From Leifsonia sp. AK011 (GTDB lineage: Bacteria > Actinomycetota > Actinomycetes > Actinomycetales > Microbacteriaceae), in assembly GCF_013410945.1 (NCBI RefSeq), contig NZ_JACCCH010000001.1, positions 868,001 through 932,000 on the forward strand: DNA of 64,000 nucleotides. The letters run 5' to 3'. Within the stretch, counting starts at the first letter, position 1. The number at the start of each line of letters is the position of its first letter. The notes beneath the pieces are model-generated. The model was given only the letters and a program-made list of their open reading frames with translations. It was not told the DNA's origin and searched no databases. The position numbers and the translations under genes are program-made. Of this stretch, positions 34,354-43,800 are shown one piece after another.

Positions 34354-35670
34354 ATGGCGCCGGCCCGCGTCATCCCGCGGGCGGCGAACGCACCACACAG
34401 CACGAATCGGAGCAGCGCCTTCATGGCCGCGCCAGCATCAACTCACGCAACCAAGCAGACCTTCCCCTGGGTCGGTCTCATCACCCTGTCACTTCTCGTC
34501 TTCACGGCGGTCACGAGCGAGTTCCTCCCCACCGGCCTCCTGCCGGACATCGCCGAGGAGTTCGGTGTCAGCGATTCGCAGGTGGGGCTGCTCATCACGG
34601 TCTTCGCGGGCACCGTCGTGCTGACTGCCGCCCCGCTGGCGACCCTCACGCGCCGCTACTCGCGCAAGTGGCTCATCGTCGTCGTCGCGTTCGCGTTCAT
34701 CCTCGCCAACGTGCTCGCGGCCATCGCGCCAACCTACGAGGTGCTCGTCGTCGCTCGCGTGCTCGGCGGCCTCGCCCACGGATTGTTCTGGGCGGTCGTC
34801 GGTGCCTATTCGGGCCACCTCGTGCCGCGCGCGCAGGTCGGTCGCGCCGTCGCGATCATCTCTGGTGGTGGAACGGCCGCCTTCGTGCTCGGTGTTCCCG
34901 TCGGCACGGCGATCGGTCACCTTGTCGGCTGGCGTCTCGCGTTCATGGTTATCGCGATCGTGACGCTGCTGCTCACGATCGTCGCGATGTGGTTGCTCCC
35001 CGCGGTGCAGCACATCACGCCTCCCGCCACCGGCGAGATCCACCTCCCGCTCCGCAAGGACAAGTCGATTCCCGGCATCGTGCTGCTCTGCCTCGTGATC
35101 CTGCTCGTGATGACCGGCCACAACATCTTCTACACGTACATCGCGCCGTTCCTCATCGGTCCGGTGGGGCTGGACGGCGGGGCCGTCGCCGGAGTCCTGT
35201 TCCTGTACGGCGGGGCCGGGGCCATCGGTGTGCTGCTCGCGGGGATCCTCGCGGACCGCTACCCGCGGCTCGCCCTCGCGTTGTCGATCTTCGGGGTGGC
35301 GCTCTCGGTGCTGGTCATCGGGCTGTTCCCGTCCAACCTCTTTGTCGTGTTCACCGCGATCGTGGCCTGGAGCATCGCGTTCGGCGGGGTGCCGGCGATG
35401 ATCCAGACGCGGATGCTCCACACGGCGTCCGCACGCATGCGGGACGTGGCATCCGCCTACCAGACCACCGCGTTCAACATCGGAATCGGTGGTGGCGCCC
35501 TCCTCGGTGGCTTCGCCCTCAACGCCTGGGGCATCAGAGTGCTGCCGTTCCTCGACGTGATCATCGTGCTCGCGGGTCTCGTGCTGCTCGTGATCGGCGA
35601 CCGCTGGCTGCACGCGCGTGCCAGGAGGGGATCGGTGCCGACGGGGCAGGTGCCGCTGCCCGCTCCCTGA
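34354..35670 (+). CDS. MFS transporter, drug/sugar efflux (DHA1-like)
   Basis: A 438-residue protein with 12 membrane segments. The first helix TFPWVGLITLSLLVFTAVTSEFLPTGLLPDIAEEFGVSDSQVGLLITVFAG and loop RRYSRKWLIVVV fit the YdhP/AraJ-like group of major facilitator exporters. Substrate unknown. The start is uncertain. ATG 34354 is preceded by TAGGCT at 34339-34344, which would make the mRNA nearly leaderless. ATG 34423 gives MAAPASTHATKQ, a shorter N-terminus. Its gene is divergent from purU. Confidence 0.82.
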   Translation: MAPARVIPRAANAPHSTNRSSAFMAAPASTHATKQTFPWVGLITLSLLVFTAVTSEFLPTGLLPDIAEEFGVSDSQVGLLITVFAGTVVLTAAPLATLTRRYSRKWLIVVVAFAFILANVLAAIAPTYEVLVVARVLGGLAHGLFWAVVGAYSGHLVPRAQVGRAVAIISGGGTAAFVLGVPVGTAIGHLVGWRLAFMVIAIVTLLLTIVAMWLLPAVQHITPPATGEIHLPLRKDKSIPGIVLLCLVILLVMTGHNIFYTYIAPFLIGPVGLDGGAVAGVLFLYGGAGAIGVLLAGILADRYPRLALALSIFGVALSVLVIGLFPSNLFVVFTAIVAWSIAFGGVPAMIQTRMLHTASARMRDVASAYQTTAFNIGIGGGALLGGFALNAWGIRVLPFLDVIIVLAGLVLLVIGDRWLHARARRGSVPTGQVPLPAP

Positions 35671-35674
35671 GCAA

Positions 35675-36304
35675 TCAGAGCAGCGCGGTCAGCACAAGCC
35701 CAACGCCGAGAGCCACGACAACGAGGTTGCCGACAAGGGACGTGACGCGCCCTGCCCGAGCTCCGATACGCCCGTGAAGGATGCCTCCCACAGCTACCAG
35801 GGCGGCCTGCCACACGAACGAGCCGATGCCCACTCCCGCGATGAAGAACGCGGAGGATGTCACGTCGCCCGCAATGCCGTCGAGTCCGGTCATGAGCGCG
35901 GCGAAGTAGACGAGTGTGGCCGGGTTGATGAGGGTGAGGCCGAAGAAGAGGGAGTAGCGCGCCCAACCGCTGCCGAGTGGCTTTGCGGCGGACCCCGCCT
36001 CGAGGTCGGGACTCCTCACGAGCCGCAGCAGTCCCCACGCGCCGATCGTCACCAGGGCGAGACTACCGATGACGGCGGGCCAGGGCGCGAGGCTCCGGAC
36101 GATCGGTGCAGCCACGGCGCCGGCCAGGGCGGCAGCGAGGCAGTAGAGGACGTCGACCGACGCAACACCAGCGGCCGCGGGGAGGCCCCCGCGGAATCCG
36201 CGCCGCATGCCCTCCTGGAGCAGAAGAACGCCGATCGCGCCGAGGGGGAGGGCGATAGCCAGACCGGCGACGAGCCCGCTGGCGAGAGCGAGGCCACTGT
36301 TCAT
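35675..36304 (-). CDS. LysE-family amino acid exporter
   Basis: A 209-residue membrane protein with six segments. The N-terminus ALASGLVAGLAIALPLGAIGVLLLQEGMRRGFRGGLPAAAGVASVDVLY is the LysE/RhtB signature region, and LTLINPATLVYFAALM is the conserved helix 4. It likely exports a basic or other amino acid. It is divergent from an Lrp/AsnC-type regulator gene 70 bases away, which probably controls it. It converges on the MFS gene with a 4-base gap. Confidence 0.85.
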   Translation of the reverse strand: MNSGLALASGLVAGLAIALPLGAIGVLLLQEGMRRGFRGGLPAAAGVASVDVLYCLAAALAGAVAAPIVRSLAPWPAVIGSLALVTIGAWGLLRLVRSPDLEAGSAAKPLGSGWARYSLFFGLTLINPATLVYFAALMTGLDGIAGDVTSSAFFIAGVGIGSFVWQAALVAVGGILHGRIGARAGRVTSLVGNLVVVALGVGLVLTALL

Positions 36305-36337
36305 GGTGGGCAGTCTCTCGGATCCCGCATCCAGGTA

Positions 36338-36375
36338 CCGACAATCCCGCAGTGACAACGGATAAAATCTATGCA
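36338..36375 (+). promoter_or_regulatory. Leaderless promoter of the Lrp/AsnC gene
   Basis: TAAAAT at 36363-36368 is a strong -10 box. The expected start point, 7 bases further, is the A of the ATG at 36375, so the mRNA has no leader. A weak -35 (CCGACA at 36338-36343) lies 19 bases upstream of the -10 box. Confidence 0.5.
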
Positions 36376-36788
36376 TGGACAAGAAAGACCGGGAGATCAC
36401 CGCGATTCTTGCCGTCGATGGTCGCATTTCCTTCAGCGACCTCGGCCGCCAGGTGGGCCTGAGCACCAACGCCGCCGCCGCGCGCGTGCGCAAGCTCGAA
36501 GCGGCCGGGATCATCCTCGGATACCGTGCCGTGCTCGCTGCCCAGGAGGCGGACGAGGGAATCGAGGCCTACGTCGACGTGAGGCTTCAGCTCGATGACG
36601 ACCGCGATCGATTCCTCGCATGGGTGGCCGGCCATCCGCTCGTGGGTGAGGCCGCCCACGTCACCGGCCCCTGGGACTACCACCTGCACGTTCGGGTGAA
36701 GGACACGGCCGCTCTCGACCGGTTCCTCAGGGCCCTCAAGCGTGACGGCGGAGCCGCACAGACGGAGACCCGCATAGCCCTGCGCTGA
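36375..36788 (+). CDS. Lrp/AsnC-family transcriptional regulator
   Basis: A 137-residue regulator. The N-terminal helix-turn-helix is clear (MDKKDREITAILAVDGRISFSDLGRQVGLSTNAAAARVRKLEAAGII) and is followed by a RAM ligand-binding domain (YVDVRLQLDDDRDRFLAWVAGHP; VTGPWDYHLHVRVKDTAALDRFL). Lrp-type proteins sense amino acids. Its divergent neighbour is a LysE-type exporter, so it probably controls amino acid efflux. Confidence 0.9.
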   Translation: MDKKDREITAILAVDGRISFSDLGRQVGLSTNAAAARVRKLEAAGIILGYRAVLAAQEADEGIEAYVDVRLQLDDDRDRFLAWVAGHPLVGEAAHVTGPWDYHLHVRVKDTAALDRFLRALKRDGGAAQTETRIALR

Positions 36789-36800
36789 CCGCGGGGCTGG

Positions 36801-36885
36801 TAGAGTCAGGGGGTCGCAACTGGCGTTGAGATGGGCAACCATCGGGGAGCGATCGCTTTCGAAGTGGGCCGTACGCCTGGGCCTG
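36801..36885 (+). promoter_or_regulatory. ZTP (pfl) riboswitch with its promoter, upstream of glyA
   Basis: TAGAGT (36801-36806) is a -10 box that would start RNA near 36813. The RNA then carries the conserved ZTP aptamer parts in order: GGTCGCAACTGGCG (from 36812), GGGCAACCATCGGGGAGCGA (from 36833), and the 3' pseudoknot element CGCCTGGGC (from 36874). ZTP riboswitches sense the purine intermediate AICAR-triphosphate (Z nucleotide), which builds up when 10-formyl-THF is short, and turn on glyA and folate genes. The match is by eye to the known motif. Confidence 0.85.
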
Positions 36886-36925
36886 CGGATACCTTTGTAT
36901 TAGTCGATCGCGTCTGGAGCCCCCA

Positions 36926-38206
36926 ATGTCGTTTAACTCTCCCCTGTCAGAAGTCGATCCCGAGATCGCCGCCGTCCTCGAGCAGGAGCTCGGACGCCAG
37001 CGGTCGACTCTCGAGATGATCGCGTCCGAGAACTTCGTGCCGCGCGCCGTGCTCGAGGCCCAGGGTTCGGTTCTCACCAACAAGTACGCCGAGGGCTACC
37101 CGGGCCGCCGCTACTACGGTGGCTGCGAGTTCGTCGACGTCGCGGAGTCGCTCGCGATCTCGCGCGCGAAGAGCCTGTTCGGCGCCGCCTACGCGAATGT
37201 CCAGCCGCACTCCGGCGCCTCCGCCAACGCGGCAGTGCTCTCCGCGATCGCCACGCCGGGTGACCGCATCCTCGGACTTGCGCTCGACCAGGGTGGCCAC
37301 CTCACCCACGGCATGAAGCTCAACTTCTCCGGCAAGCTCTACGAGGCCCACGCCTACGGCGTCGACCCCACCACGCACCTCATCGACATGGATGCAGTGC
37401 GCCAGGCAGCGCTCGAGGTGAAGCCGCACGTTCTCATCGCGGGCTGGTCCGCCTACCCGCGCCAGCTCGACTTCGCGGCGTTCCGTGCCATCGCGGACGA
37501 GGTCGGCGCGAAGCTCTGGGTGGACATGGCGCACTTCGCCGGGCTCGTGGCGGCAGGGTTGCATCCGTCGCCTGTCCCGTTCGCGGATGTCACGAGCTCC
37601 ACCGTTCACAAGACGATCGGCGGCCCGCGCTCGGGCTTCATCCTCACGAACGACCTCGAGACGCAGAAGAAGCTCAACTCGAACGTGTTCCCCGGCCAAC
37701 AGGGCGGACCGCTCATGCACGTGATCGCGGCGAAGGCGACGGCGTTCAAGCTTGCCGCAGAGCCCGAGTTCAAGGAGCGCCAGGAGCGCACCGTCCGTGG
37801 AGCGCAGATCCTCGCGGACCGTCTCACCTCCGCTGACGTGAAGGAGGCTGGCATCGACGTGCTCACCGGCGGCACCGACGTTCACCTGGTGCTCGTCGAC
37901 CTCCGCAACGCGGCCATCCACGGCCAGGATGCCGAGGACATCCTGCACTCCGTCGGCATCACCGTGAACCGCAACGCGGTGCCGAACGACCCGCGGCCGC
38001 CCATGACGCCGTCGGGTGTGCGCATCGGGACGCCGGCGCTCGCGACGCGTGGATTCGGCGATGCCGAGTTCGCCGAGGTCGCCGACATCATCGCGACGGC
38101 CCTCAAGCCGACTCCGGATGTCGCGGCTCTCCGTGCGCGCGTCTCGACGCTCGCCGACTCGTTCCCGCTCTACGAGGGCCTCACGTCCCCGGGTTCCTGG
38201 GCGTGA
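36926..38206 (+). CDS. glyA: Serine hydroxymethyltransferase
   Basis: A 426-residue PLP enzyme that interconverts serine and glycine and charges THF with a one-carbon unit. Family features include [49 protein letters not shown], and the PLP-lysine motif [20 protein letters not shown] box precedes the ATG. Expression is under a ZTP riboswitch. The stop overlaps the folD GTG, so glyA, folD and a small membrane-protein gene form one operon. Confidence 0.96.
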   Translation: MSFNSPLSEVDPEIAAVLEQELGRQRSTLEMIASENFVPRAVLEAQGSVLTNKYAEGYPGRRYYGGCEFVDVAESLAISRAKSLFGAAYANVQPHSGASANAAVLSAIATPGDRILGLALDQGGHLTHGMKLNFSGKLYEAHAYGVDPTTHLIDMDAVRQAALEVKPHVLIAGWSAYPRQLDFAAFRAIADEVGAKLWVDMAHFAGLVAAGLHPSPVPFADVTSSTVHKTIGGPRSGFILTNDLETQKKLNSNVFPGQQGGPLMHVIAAKATAFKLAAEPEFKERQERTVRGAQILADRLTSADVKEAGIDVLTGGTDVHLVLVDLRNAAIHGQDAEDILHSVGITVNRNAVPNDPRPPMTPSGVRIGTPALATRGFGDAEFAEVADIIATALKPTPDVAALRARVSTLADSFPLYEGLTSPGSWA

Positions 38207-39105
38207 CGGCCGTCACGCTCGACGGGGTCGCCACCGCGGCCGCCGTCAAGGAGGAGCTGCGCGAGCGCATCGCTGCACTGAAGGCTCGTGGCATCCGCCC
38301 CGGACTCGGCACTCTGCTGGTGGGGGAGGACCCTGGGTCCCTCTCGTACGTTGCAGGCAAGCATCGCGACTGCGCCGAGGTGGGCATCGAGTCGATCCGT
38401 CTCGACCTGCCGGCCACGGCATCCCCACTCGAGATCGAGGCCGCCATCGCGAGCCTCAACGAGAACCCGGATGTCACGGGCTACATCATCCAGCTCCCGC
38501 TCCCGAAGGGCATCGACGAGAACGCGATGCTCGAGCTCATGGATCCGGACAAGGATGCCGACGGCCTCCACCCGACGAACCTCGGTCGCCTCGTGCTGGG
38601 CGTCGGTGGCCCTTCGAGAGCCTCAGGGACCGGGGATTCTTTTCCCCTGCCGTGCACGCCTGCCGGCATCGTCGAGATGCTGCAGCGCTACGAGGTTCCT
38701 ATCTCGGGGCGCCACGTTGTCGTGGTCGGTCGCGGTCTCACGGTCGGTCGCCCCCTCGGGCTGCTGCTCACCCGCAAGGGCCTGGATGCTACGGTCACCC
38801 TCACGCACTCGCGCACCGCTGAGCTCGAGTCCTACGTGCGCCGGGCTGACATCCTCGTGGCGGCTGTCGGCGTGGCGGGTCTCATCCAGCCGGAGTGGGT
38901 CAAGCCGGGTGCCGCGGTGCTCGACGTCGGGATCACGCGAGTCGTCGACGAGCAGACCGGCAAGGCGCGGCTCGTCGGTGACGTGAGCCCTGCCGTCGGC
39001 GAGGTCGCTGGCTACCTGTCGCCCGTGCCGGGTGGCGTTGGCCCCATGACGCGTGCGATGCTGCTGAAGAACGTTGTTGACGCTGCGGAGAGGATTGGCT
39101 CGTGA
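38203..39105 (+). CDS. folD: Methylenetetrahydrofolate dehydrogenase / methenyl-THF cyclohydrolase
   Basis: A 300-residue bifunctional enzyme linking methylene-THF to 10-formyl-THF. Conserved blocks are [15 protein letters not shown] with the catalytic Lys, [22 protein letters not shown], the NADP-binding [14 protein letters not shown], and VGDVSPAV. Between LGVGG and LPCTPAGI it has an insert of about a dozen residues ([11 protein letters not shown]), longer than usual, encoded by a copy of the dispersed palindromic repeat (38610-38631). The GTG start overlaps the glyA stop by 4 bases. Its own stop overlaps the start of a 35-residue ORF. Confidence 0.95.
   Translation: MTAVTLDGVATAAAVKEELRERIAALKARGIRPGLGTLLVGEDPGSLSYVAGKHRDCAEVGIESIRLDLPATASPLEIEAAIASLNENPDVTGYIIQLPLPKGIDENAMLELMDPDKDADGLHPTNLGRLVLGVGGPSRASGTGDSFPLPCTPAGIVEMLQRYEVPISGRHVVVVGRGLTVGRPLGLLLTRKGLDATVTLTHSRTAELESYVRRADILVAAVGVAGLIQPEWVKPGAAVLDVGITRVVDEQTGKARLVGDVSPAVGEVAGYLSPVPGGVGPMTRAMLLKNVVDAAERIGS
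38610..38631. repeat. Dispersed palindromic repeat inside folD
   Basis: CCCTTCGAG and CTCAGGGACC arms, matching 19746-19781 (intergenic) in reverse complement and 1598-1619 (pcrA). It is in frame and adds a short loop between conserved FolD motifs. Confidence 0.65.
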
Positions 39106-39209
39106 GAATTCCCTGGGGACGGGTCTGGTTGAGCCTCGCGACGGTGCTCGCCGTGGCACTGGCCGTCGGTTTCGCGCTGCAGTACCTCGGCGTCTGGGTA
39201 ACCGGCTAG
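39102..39209 (+). CDS. 35-residue single-pass membrane protein at the end of the glyA-folD operon
   Basis: GTG at 39102 overlaps the folD stop (GTGA). A GGAGAGG ribosome site at 39087-39093 is well placed. The product opens [16 protein letters not shown] and continues as one hydrophobic helix to QYLGVWVTG. Coupling, ribosome site and clean helix argue that it is real. Function is unknown. It could be a small regulator of membrane proteins or a species-specific peptide. It ends 3 bases past the stop of the convergent gene. Confidence 0.65.
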   Translation: MRIPWGRVWLSLATVLAVALAVGFALQYLGVWVTG

Positions 39210-40411
39210 GAACCGCTGAACAGCACCTCGCCCACCCGATGCGCGTAGGTGCGCACGATCGCCAGCTCGGTGGGTGTGATGTCGCGAGGCTCGGGATCGA
39301 CGACCGCGAGCACCGCGACGGGATGCCCGTCCGGCGACTCGACCGGATGTCCCGCGTAGAAACGCAGGTGCGGAGGGCGCACCACCTCGAGACGATCGGC
39401 GAAGCGCGGCTCCTCCCGGAGATCGCGGACGACGAAGCCAGCCGGGTGTCGTATTGCCTCCCCACTGATGGAGTGGTCGCGGTCGAACTCCGGCACACTC
39501 GCCAGCGTGGAGGCGAGCCGGTAAACCACCTCGCGGTCTACGAGGTACACGGCAGTGCCGTAGACCCCCAGCACCTCGCGCAGCGCCGAGAGGAGCGCCA
39601 TCACCCGCGGATCGTCGGCGTTGACGTGGGCGCGGATCTGAACGATCGCATCATGCCGAGCGTCGTCGTCGACGTGCCGACGCACTCGATCCGGCGCGGC
39701 ATCGAGCATTCCGGCGAGGGTGGGAGCTATCGCCCTCGCCGCGGTGTCGTAAACCATCGTGAGGTCCGAGTCGAGCACACCACGGCGCCCGGCACCGGCG
39801 GGCGGCACGAACCGCGAGAGTAGGTATCCCACTCTCGGCCTGGTCGCGATGATCTCGCGGGTGGCGGCATTGAACGCGCGGGCACGCCGCATAGCGATCG
39901 AGGTCACGATCCGGCCGAGGGGAACGGGCGAGATCTCCTCCGCCCCCACAACGAGCACGCCGGGTCCAGCCTCCCTGCCCGCCGTGATGTGATCGAGCAG
40001 CGATGTGATCTGCTCGCGCCATCGTCGGACGGGCATGAGTTCAAACGATTCGCGTCCGCCGAGGGTGAGCACGATCGCGTCGCACCGCGAGATGACGGTC
40101 TGGGTGAGGCTCTCCTGCAGTGCGGGGATGTCCAAGCGCGGATAGGCGTGGACCTCGACATCCGTTCCTCGTCCTGTGATGGCGGATGTCGCGCGCGCGA
40201 GGTGACCCGCAAGACCGAGGTCGTGACTGATCACACCCCACCCCACCGCGCTCGAGCCCCCCGTGAGCAGGACGCGGTCCGGGTCGTGCCCCGCGCCGCG
40301 GGAGACCGCCCGGGGTGCCGGCCGCGGCGCGTTGTCCCATGCCGAGGCGGAGAAGCGCTCGAAGAGCGGATAGGAGAGTTTTCCTATCTGGTGCACGAAC
40401 TCGCTCAGCAT
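39206..40411 (-). CDS. SGNH-hydrolase-like domain protein with C-terminal GAF domain
   Basis: A 401-residue soluble protein. The N-terminal half (residues 50-200) resembles an SGNH/GDSL-type hydrolase: VLLTGGSSAVGWGV has a GxS near the start, CDAIVLTLGGRES has the G-x-(N/S) style block, and the family's usual final DxxH is not obvious. The C-terminal half (about residues 255-400) is GAF-like: ALREVLGVYGTAVYLVDREV, GFVVRDLREEPRFAD, LRFYAGHPVESPDGHPVAVLAVVD. GAF domains bind small molecules or light-absorbing groups. The combination is uncommon. The ATG at 40411 was chosen because the preceding codons look non-coding. It is divergent from the carboxypeptidase gene. Confidence 0.6.
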   Translation of the reverse strand: MLSEFVHQIGKLSYPLFERFSASAWDNAPRPAPRAVSRGAGHDPDRVLLTGGSSAVGWGVISHDLGLAGHLARATSAITGRGTDVEVHAYPRLDIPALQESLTQTVISRCDAIVLTLGGRESFELMPVRRWREQITSLLDHITAGREAGPGVLVVGAEEISPVPLGRIVTSIAMRRARAFNAATREIIATRPRVGYLLSRFVPPAGAGRRGVLDSDLTMVYDTAARAIAPTLAGMLDAAPDRVRRHVDDDARHDAIVQIRAHVNADDPRVMALLSALREVLGVYGTAVYLVDREVVYRLASTLASVPEFDRDHSISGEAIRHPAGFVVRDLREEPRFADRLEVVRPPHLRFYAGHPVESPDGHPVAVLAVVDPEPRDITPTELAIVRTYAHRVGEVLFSGS

Positions 40412-40413
40412 CG

Positions 40414-40829
40414 GTGGCTCCTCGGGTACGTCAGCGTGCCGTGATCCGATGCTAGACCTGACGTCCATTCAGCCGATGCTTTGTGCTTGATAACGACATA
40501 ACCCTTTGACAGTGTCGTCACATGCCCGTAACACGGGTTCCGTAACGTGAAAGGCCTTGGAACGAAGCGCCTGGCGACAAGGCGCTCTCTGTCGTGTCCA
40601 GACAAAATTCTCTTCGCAATAATGTTGCGTATCTGTGACCAAACTTGCACGAATATTGCGTGCCAAGCCCCATATCTGCTCGAAAACACTTGCAGAATGG
40701 ATGAATCGTGCATTCTGATCGAATTCACAGGCACAGGTCCCGGGCTGCGATCCAGCTCCGCCGGATGTCGCCGCCCTTACGAAACTCACATTTCCACCTG
40801 CTCCACCCGCACTAGAAACGGAGAAGCAC
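40414..40829. promoter_or_regulatory. Long AT-rich intergenic control region with several inverted repeats
   Basis: The 416 bases between two divergent starts have no gene and are AT-richer than the surroundings. Inverted repeats are AGCGCCT/AGGCGCT (40566-40586), GCACG/CGTGC (40647-40663) and CAGAATG/CATTCTG (40693-40717). These look like operator sites or small RNA stems serving the carboxypeptidase gene, the GAF gene or both. No known riboswitch is recognised. Confidence 0.45.
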
Positions 40830-43800
40830 GTGCACAGTCGCGTTCTCGCCGGGGTAGGAGGCGCCGTCCTCGTCGCTTCCCTCCTGGTCCCAGCCCTACC
40901 CGCCACGGCGGCCATCGAGCCGCCAGCGCTCCCGATTGTTCGTCCGACGTCCGAGCTGATCGACATGCCGACGTCCTACCCGGTCCAGCAGCCGCTTCCG
41001 CTGTTCCCCGATGACCCCACCGACGCGTCCATCAACCGCGGCGTCATTCCCTATGACGAGATTGCGCCGTTCATCAACAACCTCATGGACTTCAGCAACC
41101 GGGTCTCCGCGCAGGTCGTGGGCAAGTCCGGACTCGGTCGTGACATCTACCTCGTGACCGTGACCGGTCGCGAGACGCCCGAGGAGACCGCACAGCAGCT
41201 CGTCTGGCGCGACAAGGTCAAGTACGACCCGACCGCGGCTGCGGCAGACGCCGAGCTGCAGGCGGGCTACAAGGTCCCGATCTGGTTCAACGGCAACATC
41301 CACGGAAACGAGTGGGAGGGCACCGACGCCACGCTCAACTACATCCGTGAGCTCGCCACGAGCACCGCGCCAGAGGTCGAGGAGCTCGTCGAATCGTCGC
41401 GCCTCTACTTCACGGTGGTCAACAACCCCGACGGTCGCGCCCTCGGTCAGCGCGCGGTCGCAGCGGGCTACGACCCCAACCGCGACATGATCACGGGTGC
41501 CACGTCGGAGACGGCGATCATCCGCGACCTGTCGAGCATCATCCAGCCGACGTACTTCATCGACCTGCACGGCTACACCAACGTGCTCCAGGTTGAGCCC
41601 TGTGGTCCGCCGCACGGTGAGAACTACGAGTACGACCTGTTCCTCCCCCACGCCTACGCCGCGGCGCTCGCGGTCGAGGAGGCGGTCGTTGCCGCCAACA
41701 TCCCGGGCAACACGTACCTGTCGTCGACGGGTGGCACCACCACGGAGAACACGGGCAAGATCAAGATCCCTTACCGTGACATCCGCCAGGGTTGGGACGA
41801 CTGGCCCCCGATCTTCACCCCGCAGTACATCGCGTACCAGGGTGGAATCACCAACACTGTCGAGCTTCCGCTCGGACGCGCCAACCCTGCGACCAACCCG
41901 GTCAACAAGGAGCGTGCGGCCGTGAACATCCAGGTCGCCGATGTAGTGATCAAGTCGATCGTCGGCTACGTCACGGAGCACCGTGACGCACTGCTGACGA
42001 ACCAGATGGAGATCTTCCGCCGCGGTCTGGCGGGCGAGCCCTCCGTCGTCATCCCCGCGGACATCTCGGCTGAGGACCTGCCAGAGGGCGTTCCCACCGA
42101 GTGGACCGAGATCTGGGACGAGACCGACGTGTACAACGCCGACTACCCGCGTTCCTACGTGATCCCGGTCGGCGGTGGCCAGCGTTCGGAGACGGACGCT
42201 GAGCGTCTCGTGCAGCAGCTCCTCGTGCACGACATCCAGGTGGACCGCGCGACCGTTCCGTTCACCGCGGGCGGCACCGAGTACCCTGCCGGTTCCTACC
42301 TGGTCGACATGCACCAGCCTCTGCGTGGTCTCGCGAACGTCCTGCTCGACGAGGGCTCGGACATCAGTGAGCGCGTCGGCGACATGTACGACATCTCCGC
42401 GTGGAGCCTCTCGCTCACGTGGGGTGCCGATGTCGTCTCGGTCGGGAGCACCACGGACCCCGCGCTCGGCATTCCGTCCGAGGATGTCACGTCGCTCGAC
42501 CCGATCGGTGACCTCCCCGCCGCAGGCACCTACCTGGCCTTCGAGCCGCGTGGTGTCGCCGAGTGGCAGGCCGTCAACGAGCTGTTGGCCGAGGGCATCC
42601 CGCTCTCCCAGCTGCCCGATGGCACGATCCTCCTGGGACCGGACGAGGCGAGCTACGCTGCCGCGGCCGCAGTGGCCGACGTCTTCGGCGTCGACTTCAT
42701 GGCCAACGACGGCAAGGCGCTCCGCGACGGCCCGAGCAAGGCTCTGGGAGCGCTGAAGGTTGCCTACACCGGCAGCAACGAGGACCGCGACATGCTCGCA
42801 AAGCTCGGCTTCACGGCGACGCAGGTCTCCGCAACCACGATCACCTCAGGTGCGGTGAACCTTGCCGACTACAACCTGCTGTGGATCGGTTCCTCGTTGA
42901 GCTTCAGCGGACAGCAGGCTGCTGGTACCGCTGCCGTCACCGAGTACATCGCCGCTGGCAAGCCCGTGGTGGGTCGCGGATCGTCGATCGCGAGCTTCGT
43001 CAACACCTTCGGCATCACGACGGTTGGTTCGTCGTCGGCATCCGGATCGTCGAACGGAATCGTCAACGTGACGACCAACGAGGACGGCGTCCTGGGCTCA
43101 TGGCCGCAGGACACCGCATTCGTCTCGCCCGCCGTGCGGTACACGGGTCTCGGTGAGAACGCGGTCGTCGAGCAGACGTACCCGGCCGAGGACCTGTTCG
43201 TCTCCGGCTGGTGGCCGACGGCGACGCGTACGGCGTTCGAAGGTCAGCCCGCCGCGGTCTCCGCAGTGGGTCCGTCGGGCAGCAAGGCGTTCCTGTTCGG
43301 TACGTCCGTTGTCTACCGCAACCACCCGATCGGTGCCTTCAGCGACATCGCCCGCGCCATGTACTGGGCCTCGGTTCCTGCCGCGACGGGTGTTGTCGCA
43401 CCCGGCCCGGACATCGAGAGGCTTGCAGGCGACAGCCGCTACACGACGGCCGTCGAGGTTTCGAAGGCGGCCTTCCCGGAGACCGCACCCGTGGTCTACA
43501 TCGCAACCGGTGCGACCTATCCCGACGCACTGTCGGCAGGCCCTGCCGCGGCGTTCGAGGGTGGTCCGCTGCTCCTGGTGAAGCCGACCGAGGTCCCTGC
43601 TGCTGTTGCAGCCGAGATCGAGCGGCTCCAGCCTGAGCGCATCGTTGTCGTCGGTGGCACGCCGTCGGTCTCCTCGGCAGTCTTCGAGGAGCTCGAGGAC
43701 ATGACGGAGGACATCGACCGCATCGCTGGTGCGAACCGCTACGAGACGTCGCGCAAGATCGCGCAGGCAGCGTTCGGGGATGCCGAGCTGGCGTACATCG

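Noticed and set aside
40469-40829. c-di-AMP (ydaO) riboswitch ahead of the wall-associated carboxypeptidase
   Set aside because: The conserved ydaO sequence blocks are not found; only simple inverted repeats are seen.
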